Below, one piece after another: positions 11,018-18,661 of a DNA stretch of 26,077 nt (positions are counted from its first letter, which is position 1; each line of letters starts with the position of its first letter). The stretch spans positions 1-26,077 of the IMG/VR virus record IMGVR_UViG_3300044641_002623. The stretch is one strand, 5' to 3'. The notes under the pieces are model-generated. The model did no database searches, was not told the origin of the DNA, and was given only the letters and a program-made list of their open reading frames with translations. Made by a program: the position numbers and the translations under genes. This DNA is from a virus.

Positions 11018-11026
11018 TGGTAGAAT
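11018..11026 (+). promoter_or_regulatory. Possible extended -10 for the RNR gene
   Basis: TGG-TAGAAT, 47 bases before the ATG at 11074, with no convincing -35. Nothing resembling a cobalamin riboswitch fits in the leader. Confidence 0.35.
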
Positions 11027-11073
11027 AAGACTCTTACTAAATTTTATGTGCCGTTGGGCGGAAAAGAGACAAA

Positions 11074-13164
11074 ATGACAAAAATTCAAAACTTTAAACAA
11101 TCCTCAGATTACTTTGATGAGAAGCCAATGGTATTACTTGAGCCAAATGCAAACAGTGCTTTGATAGAAAACCCATACGAAAATTTTATAGCTATTTCTA
11201 GATATGCCAGATGGATACCCGATTTAAATAGAAGAGAAACATGGAAAGAAACCGTAGATAGATACTTTGACTTTATGCTTAATAATTTAAAAGAAAACTT
11301 TAACTATACTCCAGATGAAGTACTTCTTTCAAATCTTAAAGATGCTGTGTATAAAAGAAATGTAATGCCTTCTATGAGAGCTGTGATGACTTCTGGTCCC
11401 GCCCTAGAAAGAGATAATGTTGCTGGATACAATTGTTCGTATTTGCCAGTTGATCACCCAAGAGCATTTGACGAAACTATGTATATATTGATGTGTGGCT
11501 CTGGAGTTGGTTTCTCAGTAGAATATAAGTACATTAATAAGCTTCCTTCAATCCCTCAAACTTTGGAAAAAGTTTCTGATGTTATTGTTGTAGAAGATTC
11601 TAAAACTGGGTGGGCAACAGCTTACAAAATGCTTTTAAAAAATCTTTGGGATGGCAAGATTCCATCTTTTGATGTTACAAAAGTTAGACCAGCAGGAGCA
11701 AGGCTTAAAACTATGGGCGGTAGATCATCTGGTCCTCAGCCACTAGTTAACCTATTCGATTTTACAATTGCAAAATTTAAAACTTCGGCTGGAAGACAGC
11801 TCAAGCCGATTGAAGCTCATGACATAATGTGCAAGATAGGTGAGGTTGTTGTTGTTGGAGGAGTACGCAGATCAGCTATGATTTCTCTATCAAACATTAA
11901 TGATATAGAGATGGCACAAGCAAAATCTGGAAATTGGTGGGAAAATAATCCTCAACGTGCTCTTTCAAATAACTCAGTGGCATATTCTAGAAAACCAGAT
12001 ATGGAGCAGTTTATATCTGAGTGGAAGTCTTTGTATGATTCAAAGTCTGGAGAAAGAGGAATCTACAATGTTGCTGCAGCACAAAAGCAAGCTGCATTAA
12101 GCGGAAGAGATCCAGAAATCCACTATGGCACCAACCCATGCTCAGAAATCATATTGAGACCTAATCAGTTCTGCAACTTGTCAGAAGTTGTTATTCGTGA
12201 AGATGATAATGAAGAGTCTGTTTCCAAAAAGGTTGAGCTTGCTTCAGTTCTTGGAACATGGCAATCAACATTGACAAACTTTAAGTACATCAGAGAAGTT
12301 TGGAAAAAGAATACAGAAGAAGAAAGACTGCTTGGTGTATCGCTAACTGGACAGTTTGGAAATTCTTATTTTTCTGGTAAGTATCAGGCACATAAGCCAG
12401 AAGGCTACACATGCAGATATAGCTGTGAAGGAAATTGCAAAAATAAAGATCATATTAAAGAAGATGATCACCTACGTCTTGAGCATGCTCTACAAAGACT
12501 TAAGGTCAGAGCCAAAGAAGCAAATGTTAAGGAAGCGTCAAATATAGGAATTAACCCATCAGCTTCAGTTACATGTGTAAAGCCTTCTGGAACAGTTTCT
12601 CAACTTACTGGAGTTTCTTCTGGCATGCACCCCTGGCATTCTGAGTATTACATTAGAACTGTTCGTGGGTCTAAGGGAGATCCCATTTCAATTTTTCTTA
12701 AAGAGATTGGAATTCCAGTAGAAGACGATGTCATGAAGCCTAATGAAACTTATGTTTTTTCTTTCCCAGTAAAAGCACCATCTGGAGCAACATTGAGAAA
12801 AGATCTTACTGCTATAGAGCACCTAGAGCTTTGGATGATATACCAGAAGGCTTGGTGTGACCATAAGCCATCTATTACAGTTTCCGTTAAAGATGATGAA
12901 TGGATGGAAGTTGGCTCTTGGGTTTACAAAAACTTTGATGATCTTTCTGGAATTTCTTTTCTTCCATACTCTGATCATTCTTATAAGCAGGCCCCATACC
13001 AAGAAGTTAACAAGGAAGAATACGATCAGTTGGTGGAAAAAATGCCTAAGAGCATTAGATGGGAAGATTTATCTTTTTATGAAACAGAGGATGGTACTTC
13101 TATAAACGCCACACTTGCATGCAGTTCTGATGGCAACTGTGAATTAGTAGATATTAGCGCATAA
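11074..13164 (+). CDS. nrdJ: Adenosylcobalamin-dependent (class II) ribonucleotide reductase
   Basis: 696 residues, the single-subunit type (RTPR-like). It reduces ribonucleoside triphosphates to deoxyribonucleotides using a radical made by coenzyme B12. Key cysteines are visible: Cys121 in YNCSYLP, Cys356 in NPCSEI (likely thiyl radical) and Cys367 in QFCNLSEV, the last two 11 apart as in the Lactobacillus enzyme, plus the shuttle pair Cys683 and Cys689 near the C-terminus (ACSSDGNCELV). GVRRSAMISL and KPSGTVSQLTG are further family motifs. A Cys-rich insert near residue 445 (YTCRYSCEGNCKN) is unusual and could bind metal. It serves phage DNA synthesis and implies that the host has or takes up B12. 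Confidence 0.93.
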   Translation: MTKIQNFKQSSDYFDEKPMVLLEPNANSALIENPYENFIAISRYARWIPDLNRRETWKETVDRYFDFMLNNLKENFNYTPDEVLLSNLKDAVYKRNVMPSMRAVMTSGPALERDNVAGYNCSYLPVDHPRAFDETMYILMCGSGVGFSVEYKYINKLPSIPQTLEKVSDVIVVEDSKTGWATAYKMLLKNLWDGKIPSFDVTKVRPAGARLKTMGGRSSGPQPLVNLFDFTIAKFKTSAGRQLKPIEAHDIMCKIGEVVVVGGVRRSAMISLSNINDIEMAQAKSGNWWENNPQRALSNNSVAYSRKPDMEQFISEWKSLYDSKSGERGIYNVAAAQKQAALSGRDPEIHYGTNPCSEIILRPNQFCNLSEVVIREDDNEESVSKKVELASVLGTWQSTLTNFKYIREVWKKNTEEERLLGVSLTGQFGNSYFSGKYQAHKPEGYTCRYSCEGNCKNKDHIKEDDHLRLEHALQRLKVRAKEANVKEASNIGINPSASVTCVKPSGTVSQLTGVSSGMHPWHSEYYIRTVRGSKGDPISIFLKEIGIPVEDDVMKPNETYVFSFPVKAPSGATLRKDLTAIEHLELWMIYQKAWCDHKPSITVSVKDDEWMEVGSWVYKNFDDLSGISFLPYSDHSYKQAPYQEVNKEEYDQLVEKMPKSIRWEDLSFYETEDGTSINATLACSSDGNCELVDISA

Positions 13165-13165
13165 G

Positions 13166-13197
13166 TGGTACAATAATATAATTGGGCTAAAGCCCAA
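13166..13197 (+). promoter_or_regulatory. Extended -10 and hairpin before the holin gene
   Basis: TGG-TACAAT (13166-13174) followed by the palindrome TTGGGCT-AA-AGCCCAA (13182-13197). Either a promoter with a structured 5' end or the RNR terminator followed by read-through. Confidence 0.4.
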
Positions 13198-13237
13198 AAT
13201 TCCTGGGCAACCCGCCTAGAAATAAGGAGGATCAAAA

Positions 13238-13471
13238 ATGGCAAAAGCTAAAGAAGATCTTAATGGAGATGGAAAGGTTACAATGCAAGAGAAGATTCTA
13301 GCAGCACTAGCAAGTTATGGACGTCATTTTCTAGGAGCAGCGATTGCTCTATATATGACTGGCAACACTAGTCCAAGAGACCTACTAATGGGCGGATTTG
13401 CTGCCACAGCACCCGTAATTTTGAAAGCACTTAATCCAAACGAGACATCGTTCGGATTCACTAAAAAGTAA
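13238..13471 (+). CDS. Holin-like membrane protein with EF-hand loop
   Basis: 77 residues with two hydrophobic segments (about 31-41 and 50-65) separated by a short turn, fitting a small holin. The N-terminus carries a textbook calcium-binding EF-hand loop at residues 7-18, DLNGDGKVTMQE, with all coordinating positions filled. Strong AAGGAGG six bases before the ATG. Holin is inferred from size, topology and position next to tail genes; a membrane-anchored structural protein is an alternative. Confidence 0.6.
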   Translation: MAKAKEDLNGDGKVTMQEKILAALASYGRHFLGAAIALYMTGNTSPRDLLMGGFAATAPVILKALNPNETSFGFTKK

Positions 13472-13486
13472 AAACAGTCAATTAGA

Positions 13487-13520
13487 AATACTCCTGTGCT
13501 AAAATTAGTACAGGAGTATT
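13487..13520 (+). terminator. Strong hairpin before the tail gene series
   Basis: Eleven-base perfect stem AATACTCCTGT/ACAGGAGTATT with a 12-base loop. The loop contains TGC-TAAAAT, a possible extended -10 for the gene at 13543, so terminator and promoter may be combined. Confidence 0.6.
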
Positions 13521-13542
13521 CCTATTTAGGAGACTATGGCAA

Positions 13543-13890
13543 ATGGCAGGACAAAAGAATTTCGAAGTAGATCAAAATGCGACATTCAGCTTTGTAGTAG
13601 AATATAAAGATGAAAATGGAAATGCGATTGATCTGACTGGCGCATCTGCAAAAATGCAGGTACGTGATGTAAAAGGTGGTCAAAAGTTAGCAGTAACTTT
13701 AACATCTCCAAGTGGCGGCATTGTAATAGCTGGCTCACTTGGTAAACTAACTGTAACACTTACACCAACTCAAACAAATAAACTCTTTTATCCAAAATCA
13801 GTATATGACATTATGGTCGTAGATTCTAATGCGAATAAGATAAAGCTCCTTGAAGGGTTTATGACCCTAAATAGATCGGTAACTATATAA
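13543..13890 (+). CDS. Baseplate/tail-associated Ig-like protein, 115 aa
   Basis: The layout DQNATFSFVVEYKDENG, DLTGASAKMQVRD, GKLTVTLTPTQT and SVYDIMVVD matches the small beta-sandwich family found in many phage tail operons, similar to the N-terminal domain of BppU-type baseplate proteins. It probably connects or decorates the tail tip. AGGAGA nine bases before the ATG; its stop overlaps the next start. Confidence 0.7.
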   Translation: MAGQKNFEVDQNATFSFVVEYKDENGNAIDLTGASAKMQVRDVKGGQKLAVTLTSPSGGIVIAGSLGKLTVTLTPTQTNKLFYPKSVYDIMVVDSNANKIKLLEGFMTLNRSVTI

Positions 13891-14330
13891 TGGTTGAATC
13901 TGTAGTTGTTACAGAACAAATAAACAAAGTCATAGTTAATTCTCCTGGACCACAAGGCCCAAGAGGAAGAACAATTCTAAATGGATCAGGTGAGCCATCA
14001 GAAAACCTAGGACTTGCTGGAGATTTTTATTTTGACACAACATCTGCAACCTTTCATGGTCCAAAAACTTCTGATTTAACATGGTCAGGATCAAGTAGAA
14101 TATTTTTAACAAATAATACTTTGGCCTATAATTGGGAGCTTGTTCAGGTTACTGGACCAGTAAATGGAATCTACTCTGTAGTAATTAATCACTTCCTTGG
14201 ATTTAGTCCAAACGTGACAGTAAAATCAAGCGCAGGAGATATTCTAGAAACTGGAATAGATTATAATAGTTTAAATCAAATAACACTGACTATGGCTCAA
14301 CCATTTTCAGGGACAGCATACCTGTCATAA
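13890..14330 (+). CDS. Tail fibre protein with short collagen-like motif, 146 aa
   Basis: After a beta start (MVESVVVTEQINKVIV) there is a short collagen-like GPQGPRG, then a turn-rich module GEPSENLGLAGDFYFDTTS typical of phage fibre stalks, and a C-terminal beta domain ending GTAYLS. Trimeric fibre component is inferred from these motifs. Start overlaps the previous stop. Confidence 0.7.
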   Translation: MVESVVVTEQINKVIVNSPGPQGPRGRTILNGSGEPSENLGLAGDFYFDTTSATFHGPKTSDLTWSGSSRIFLTNNTLAYNWELVQVTGPVNGIYSVVINHFLGFSPNVTVKSSAGDILETGIDYNSLNQITLTMAQPFSGTAYLS

Positions 14331-14341
14331 GGAGATAGCAA

Positions 14342-15622
14342 ATGGCAAGAAAATTTTTAGTTAGCGTTGATCTCAACAAGAATGAGTTGCTCAATGCTAG
14401 AATCCAAAACTTAGGCGCAGCGCCTTCAAATCCAGTATCTGGTCAAATTTACTACAATACTGGCACAAATGTTCTTTATTTCTACAATGGTACAGAGTGG
14501 ACACCAGCATCTGGATCTACAGAGGTTATTCAAGATGTAATCGGTTCTTCCGTTATTGCTGGCACAGCACTTACAGCAACATATAATGATGCAGCAGGAA
14601 CTACAACATTAAAATTAAATGACACAGCTGTAACAGCAGGCTCATACGGATCAACTACAGCAATACCTACATTTACGGTTGACCAGCAAGGTCGCTTGAC
14701 TGAAGCAGGTACAGTAAACGTAGCAACTAATCTTTCAGTTGCTGGAGATACTGGAACAGATACAGTTGACCTTCTCACAGACACACTTACAGTTGCTGGT
14801 GGAGAAGGAATTGATGTAGCAGTAACAAATAATACAATTACCGTATCTGCAGAAGATGCAACATATACAAATAAAGGCGTTGCTTCATTTAGCTCAACAG
14901 ACTTTACAGTAACTGCAGGAGCGGTATCTCTAAATAAAGATCCAGTAATCACACTCTCAGGAGATGTAACTGGTTCTGCAACAATGACGAACCTGGGCGA
15001 TGTTACAATAACAACAACAGTAGAGCCAAACTCCGTAGCACTTGGAACAGACACTACTGGAAGCTATATATCAACAATTACTGGCACAACTGGAGAAATT
15101 ACAGTATCGGGATCTGGATCAGAATCTGCAGCAGTAACTATTGGATTGCCAGATGATGTAACAGTTGCTGGAACCCTTACAGTTAACGGCAACCTTGACG
15201 TACAAGGATCAATTAACTCAATAAGCACAACAGAAGTCAATATTGTTGACAATAAAGTTGTATTGAACACAAATGTAACTGATGCTCCATCGGCTGACGC
15301 TGGACTCAAGGTAAACCGTGGAACATCTGCAGATGTGGAAGTTTTATGGAATGAAGCGGCAGACCAGTGGACATTAACTAATGACGGTACAAATTATCAT
15401 GAGATTACAAGAAAGTACAAGACTACACTAAGTACATCAGAAACATCTTATACCGTAACTCATAATTTGGGTACAAAAGACATAGTTGCTTCTATTTATG
15501 AAGTTGCTTCACCATATGCAGAAATAGTAGCAGATGTTGAGCACACCTCAGATTCATCTATAACTATTAAATTTGCAGTTGCACCAGCATCTGGAGAATA
15601 TAGAGTAGTTGTAATAGGATAA
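14342..15622 (+). CDS. Tail fibre protein, 426 aa
   Basis: N-terminal fibre module GQIYYNTGTNVLYFYNGTEW, a long beta-repeat central part rich in Thr, Val and Gly (LSGDVTGSATMTNLG-type repeats), a segment IVDNKVVLNTN and VNRGTSADVEVLWNEA common to phage fibres, and a small C-terminal beta domain (TVTHNLGTKDIVASIYE) that may be the receptor-contacting tip. GGAGA is six bases before the ATG. Confidence 0.75.
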   Translation: MARKFLVSVDLNKNELLNARIQNLGAAPSNPVSGQIYYNTGTNVLYFYNGTEWTPASGSTEVIQDVIGSSVIAGTALTATYNDAAGTTTLKLNDTAVTAGSYGSTTAIPTFTVDQQGRLTEAGTVNVATNLSVAGDTGTDTVDLLTDTLTVAGGEGIDVAVTNNTITVSAEDATYTNKGVASFSSTDFTVTAGAVSLNKDPVITLSGDVTGSATMTNLGDVTITTTVEPNSVALGTDTTGSYISTITGTTGEITVSGSGSESAAVTIGLPDDVTVAGTLTVNGNLDVQGSINSISTTEVNIVDNKVVLNTNVTDAPSADAGLKVNRGTSADVEVLWNEAADQWTLTNDGTNYHEITRKYKTTLSTSETSYTVTHNLGTKDIVASIYEVASPYAEIVADVEHTSDSSITIKFAVAPASGEYRVVVIG

Positions 15623-15631
15623 GGATTTCAA

Positions 15632-16009
15632 ATGGCTAAAAAGTTTAAGTCGTTATTAAATCTGCTTACGCTTGCGGAAGATCCTGTAATTGGATCAACT
15701 GGAGATGTATACTTTAATGTAACAAGTAAAAACATTAAGATATACAATGGTGCAGTTTGGGTTGACTTGACTCCAGGCTCTACTGATCCCGCTCCATTTT
15801 ATATGCATACGCATTCTTATGATGGCAATGTACATACAGTTAACCTTCAGCAAACAATAAAATTTTCTGAAGATATTAACAATAATCCAAGCGTATTAGA
15901 AACTAATCCTGCTATAATTGGTCTAGACGGTGGTACTCCAACATCATCGTATGAAAACGCAAATTACACAGAATTAACACTGTTGGACGGAGGACAAATT
16001 GGCAACTAG
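15632..16009 (+). CDS. Tail fibre-associated protein, 125 aa
   Basis: Contains the STGDVYFNVTSKNIKIYNGA module seen also in the preceding fibre and a C-terminal GLDGGTPTSSYENANYTELT motif shared, in diverged form, with the end of the 18243 protein. Overlaps the next gene by 11 bases. Confidence 0.7.
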   Translation: MAKKFKSLLNLLTLAEDPVIGSTGDVYFNVTSKNIKIYNGAVWVDLTPGSTDPAPFYMHTHSYDGNVHTVNLQQTIKFSEDINNNPSVLETNPAIIGLDGGTPTSSYENANYTELTLLDGGQIGN

Positions 16010-16550
16010 CTACCCAACATCAAAAGATAACCTTGCAAATCCTGCCGCTACTGAATCAATGGAAGGCCACGCAGCTCTGCATGGTAACGTCAATGATGCA
16101 ATTGAGGCAATTGAAAACAAGCTTGGCGTAAACGGATCAACAGATGTAAACTCAATAGACTATAAAGTAAGTCAGCTTGAAGCAAATCTATCCACTTTAG
16201 ATGCAGAAAATGCCTCAGAGCTTTTAGGTTTAGATGGAAACAATGATCTTACTATAGACGGTATAGAAAATAAAACAGCTATAGACTCATTTTCAAAAAC
16301 TGTATATAAGACAGTTAGATACGCCCTGCAGATTGATAAGTCTGTTGGAAACCTAACACACACTTCAACTATTACTCTACTTAATGATGGAACTGATGTT
16401 CACATCTCAGAATCAGACATAGTCTCAAACACAGATTTATCATTGGCTACAGTTACTTTTGAAGAAAATAGCGGTATAATAAGTTTATGTGTAACCCCTG
16501 TTTCAGGATCAATAAAAGTAAGATATTTTAGAACGGCACTAAAAGCATAA
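15999..16550 (+). CDS. Tail-associated protein, 183 aa, TTG start
   Basis: TTG start overlapping the preceding stop, with GGAGG seven bases upstream. ENLANPAAT-like start (NLANPAATESMEGHAALHG), then GNVNDAIEAIENKLGVNGS, a helical trimerisation-like segment frequent in phage tail proteins, and a C-terminal beta domain (PVSGSIKVRYFRTAL). Confidence 0.7.
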   Translation: MATSYPTSKDNLANPAATESMEGHAALHGNVNDAIEAIENKLGVNGSTDVNSIDYKVSQLEANLSTLDAENASELLGLDGNNDLTIDGIENKTAIDSFSKTVYKTVRYALQIDKSVGNLTHTSTITLLNDGTDVHISESDIVSNTDLSLATVTFEENSGIISLCVTPVSGSIKVRYFRTALKA

Positions 16551-16577
16551 AAAAAGCAGTAAAAGGGAGTCATATCA

Positions 16578-18173
16578 ATGGCAACAGTAAATAAAAACTT
16601 TAGAATTAAAAATGGTCTTATCGTTGAGGGTGCTACCGCTACCGTTAACGGTTTTGGTGTATTAACCAAGGCCCAGGCAGATCAAGACTACATTGTTGGT
16701 CTTATTGGTGGCACAGCAACTTCAGCCAATACAGCAAATACCGTAGTAAAACGCGATGCCAACGGCAATTTTGCCGCAGGAACAATTACTGCTACATTTG
16801 TTGGTAACCTTACTGGTGATGTAACAGGTACAGTTTCAAGTCTTTCAAATCATGACACGGCAGACCTTGCTGAAGGAACAAATCTTTACTTTACAAATGC
16901 TCGTGCACTTTCAGCAACAGCCGCAGCATACGACGCAGCAGGCTCAGCAGCAGCAGCACAATCAGCAGCAATCACAGCAGCAGGAACAGATGCTACTACA
17001 AAGGTAGCAGCAGAAGCAGCACTTAGAGTATCAGGAGACGCAGCTTCAGTATCAACTGCAGCAGCAGATGCTACTACAAAAGCTAACGCAGCTCAAGCAG
17101 CAGCAGAAGCAACAGCAGCATCAGATGCTACAACCAAGGCTAACGCAGCTCAAGCAGCAGCCATCTCAGCAGCAGCAGCAGATGCTACCACAAAAGCCAA
17201 CGCAGCACAGTCTGCAGCAGCAACAGATGCTACTACAAAAGCTAACGCCGCTCAAGCAGCAGCCGAAGCTACAGCAGCAGCAGCTCTTTCATCTGCAATC
17301 TCAACAGAGGTTTCAAACCGTAACACAGCAATTTCAACTGCAGTAGATTCATTAGTGGATGGCGCACCATCACTTCTTAACACATTAAATGAATTAGCAG
17401 CAGCAATCAATGATGATGCTAATTACACAACAACTATAACAACAGCCCTTGGAACAAAGGCTAACTCAGCTCAAGTAACAACAGATATCGCGGCAGCAGT
17501 TTCAACAGCTGCATCAGATGCTACTACAAAAGCCAACGCAGCTCAAGCAGCAGCTATTTCAACAGCCGCATCAGATGCTACTACAAAAGCTAACGCAGCT
17601 CAAGCAGCAGCCGAAGCTACAGCAGCAGCAGCGCTTTCAACACACAGCTCAGATACAACAAACATTCACGGAATTGCAGATACTTCACTTCTAGCAACTA
17701 CAGCAAATGTAGCAACAGCAGTTTCAACAGCCGCATCAGATGCTACTACAAAAGCTAACGCAGCTCAAGCAGCAGCAGAAGCAACCGCAGCAGCAGCTAA
17801 TGCAGCTCAGCAAAATGGAACTACATCATTTACAGCAATTAATTACAATGATGTTGCTAAGCAGGTTGCAGCAACAACTGGAAATATTGCGGTGGCAGCA
17901 GAAACAACAGCTATCTCATGGGTAGCAGCAGACTACAGAAGCGCTAAGTTTATAGTTAAAGTAAAGAATGGCGTACACACTCAGGTATCAGACCTAGTAG
18001 TCACTCTTGATACAGCTAATAACGTAGCAGTTTCTGAATATGGAATTACATACTCAAACGGAACAGAATTAGCTGCAGTAACAGCAGATTACTCTGGATC
18101 AGATGTAAGAGTTAGAGTAACTCCAGCAAATGCCAACACAGAAGTTGTCGTTGTTGGAACACTAATCAAATAA
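16578..18173 (+). CDS. Alanine-rich tail fibre with coiled-coil repeats, 531 aa
   Basis: The N-terminal MATVNKNFRIKNGLIVEGA is shared with the gene at 18243. The centre holds seven copies of a DATTKANAAQ repeat with alanine-rich linkers, likely a trimeric coiled coil. NIHGIADTSLLATTANVATA and LLNTLNELAAAINDDANYTT modules recur in the gene at 18662. The C-terminal 100 residues are a beta domain. Typical of long side fibres. Confidence 0.8.
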   Translation: MATVNKNFRIKNGLIVEGATATVNGFGVLTKAQADQDYIVGLIGGTATSANTANTVVKRDANGNFAAGTITATFVGNLTGDVTGTVSSLSNHDTADLAEGTNLYFTNARALSATAAAYDAAGSAAAAQSAAITAAGTDATTKVAAEAALRVSGDAASVSTAAADATTKANAAQAAAEATAASDATTKANAAQAAAISAAAADATTKANAAQSAAATDATTKANAAQAAAEATAAAALSSAISTEVSNRNTAISTAVDSLVDGAPSLLNTLNELAAAINDDANYTTTITTALGTKANSAQVTTDIAAAVSTAASDATTKANAAQAAAISTAASDATTKANAAQAAAEATAAAALSTHSSDTTNIHGIADTSLLATTANVATAVSTAASDATTKANAAQAAAEATAAAANAAQQNGTTSFTAINYNDVAKQVAATTGNIAVAAETTAISWVAADYRSAKFIVKVKNGVHTQVSDLVVTLDTANNVAVSEYGITYSNGTELAAVTADYSGSDVRVRVTPANANTEVVVVGTLIK

Positions 18174-18182
18174 TTAAATAAA

Positions 18183-18219
18183 GGTTTTGGGGGATTCCTT
18201 AAAAATCCCCCACCAAAAC
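18183..18219 (+). terminator. Terminator-like hairpin
   Basis: TGGGGGATT/AATCCCCCA stem flanked by TTTT and AAAA that extend the pairing; follows the stop at 18173. No U-tract. Confidence 0.6.
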
Positions 18220-18242
18220 AATTAGGGGATACGTGAACTTAA

Positions 18243-18608
18243 ATGGCAACAGTAGATAAGAATTTTAAAGTAAAAAATGGACTCAATGTAGCAGGTACTG
18301 CCACATTTGGGTCTAACGTCGTTTTAGGCGAAACACCCCTTAGATTTGATACAGCAACAAACAAGCTACAACTTCAGATAAATGGAACTTGGGTGCCAAT
18401 TGCACTAAGCTCAGAGATCCCAGATACAACTTCAACAATTAGTTTTATGGATATTGGCCTGGCTATTGACTATAACGGTCAGCCAATATATACAGTACAA
18501 GGAAACGGGGTTACTCCTGAAGCAACCAGCAAGTTTGTAGATGGCGGATCGCCATCCACTACAGATGCCGATGTTTCAATGGTTTTTGACTCTGGCTCTA
18601 TAGCTTAA
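18243..18608 (+). CDS. Small fibre protein, 121 aa
   Basis: MATVDKNFKVKNGLNVAGTA is a paralogue of the start of the 16578 gene, then a short beta segment TATNKLQLQINGTWVPIALS and a C-terminal VDGGSPSTTDADVSMVFDSG motif like that of the 15632 protein. Probably a short fibre or cap made from the same parts. Confidence 0.7.
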   Translation: MATVDKNFKVKNGLNVAGTATFGSNVVLGETPLRFDTATNKLQLQINGTWVPIALSSEIPDTTSTISFMDIGLAIDYNGQPIYTVQGNGVTPEATSKFVDGGSPSTTDADVSMVFDSGSIA

Positions 18609-18617
18609 AGCAATAAA

Positions 18618-18626
18618 TGATACAAT
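18618..18626 (+). promoter_or_regulatory. Extended -10
   Basis: TGA-TACAAT, 35 bases before the ATG at 18662; no clear -35. Confidence 0.4.
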
Positions 18627-18661
18627 AAGCAGTATAAATAAAATATATAAGGGGTAATAAA

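Noticed and set aside
10935-11073. Cobalamin riboswitch before the class II ribonucleotide reductase
   Set aside because: The leader is too short and lacks the conserved B12-box; only a small CCG..CGG hairpin is visible.
14530-15309. Minus-strand frames of 174 and 81 residues opposite the 14342 fibre gene
   Set aside because: Low-complexity Val/Ser/Thr shadows of the fibre gene on the other strand, with no start signals.
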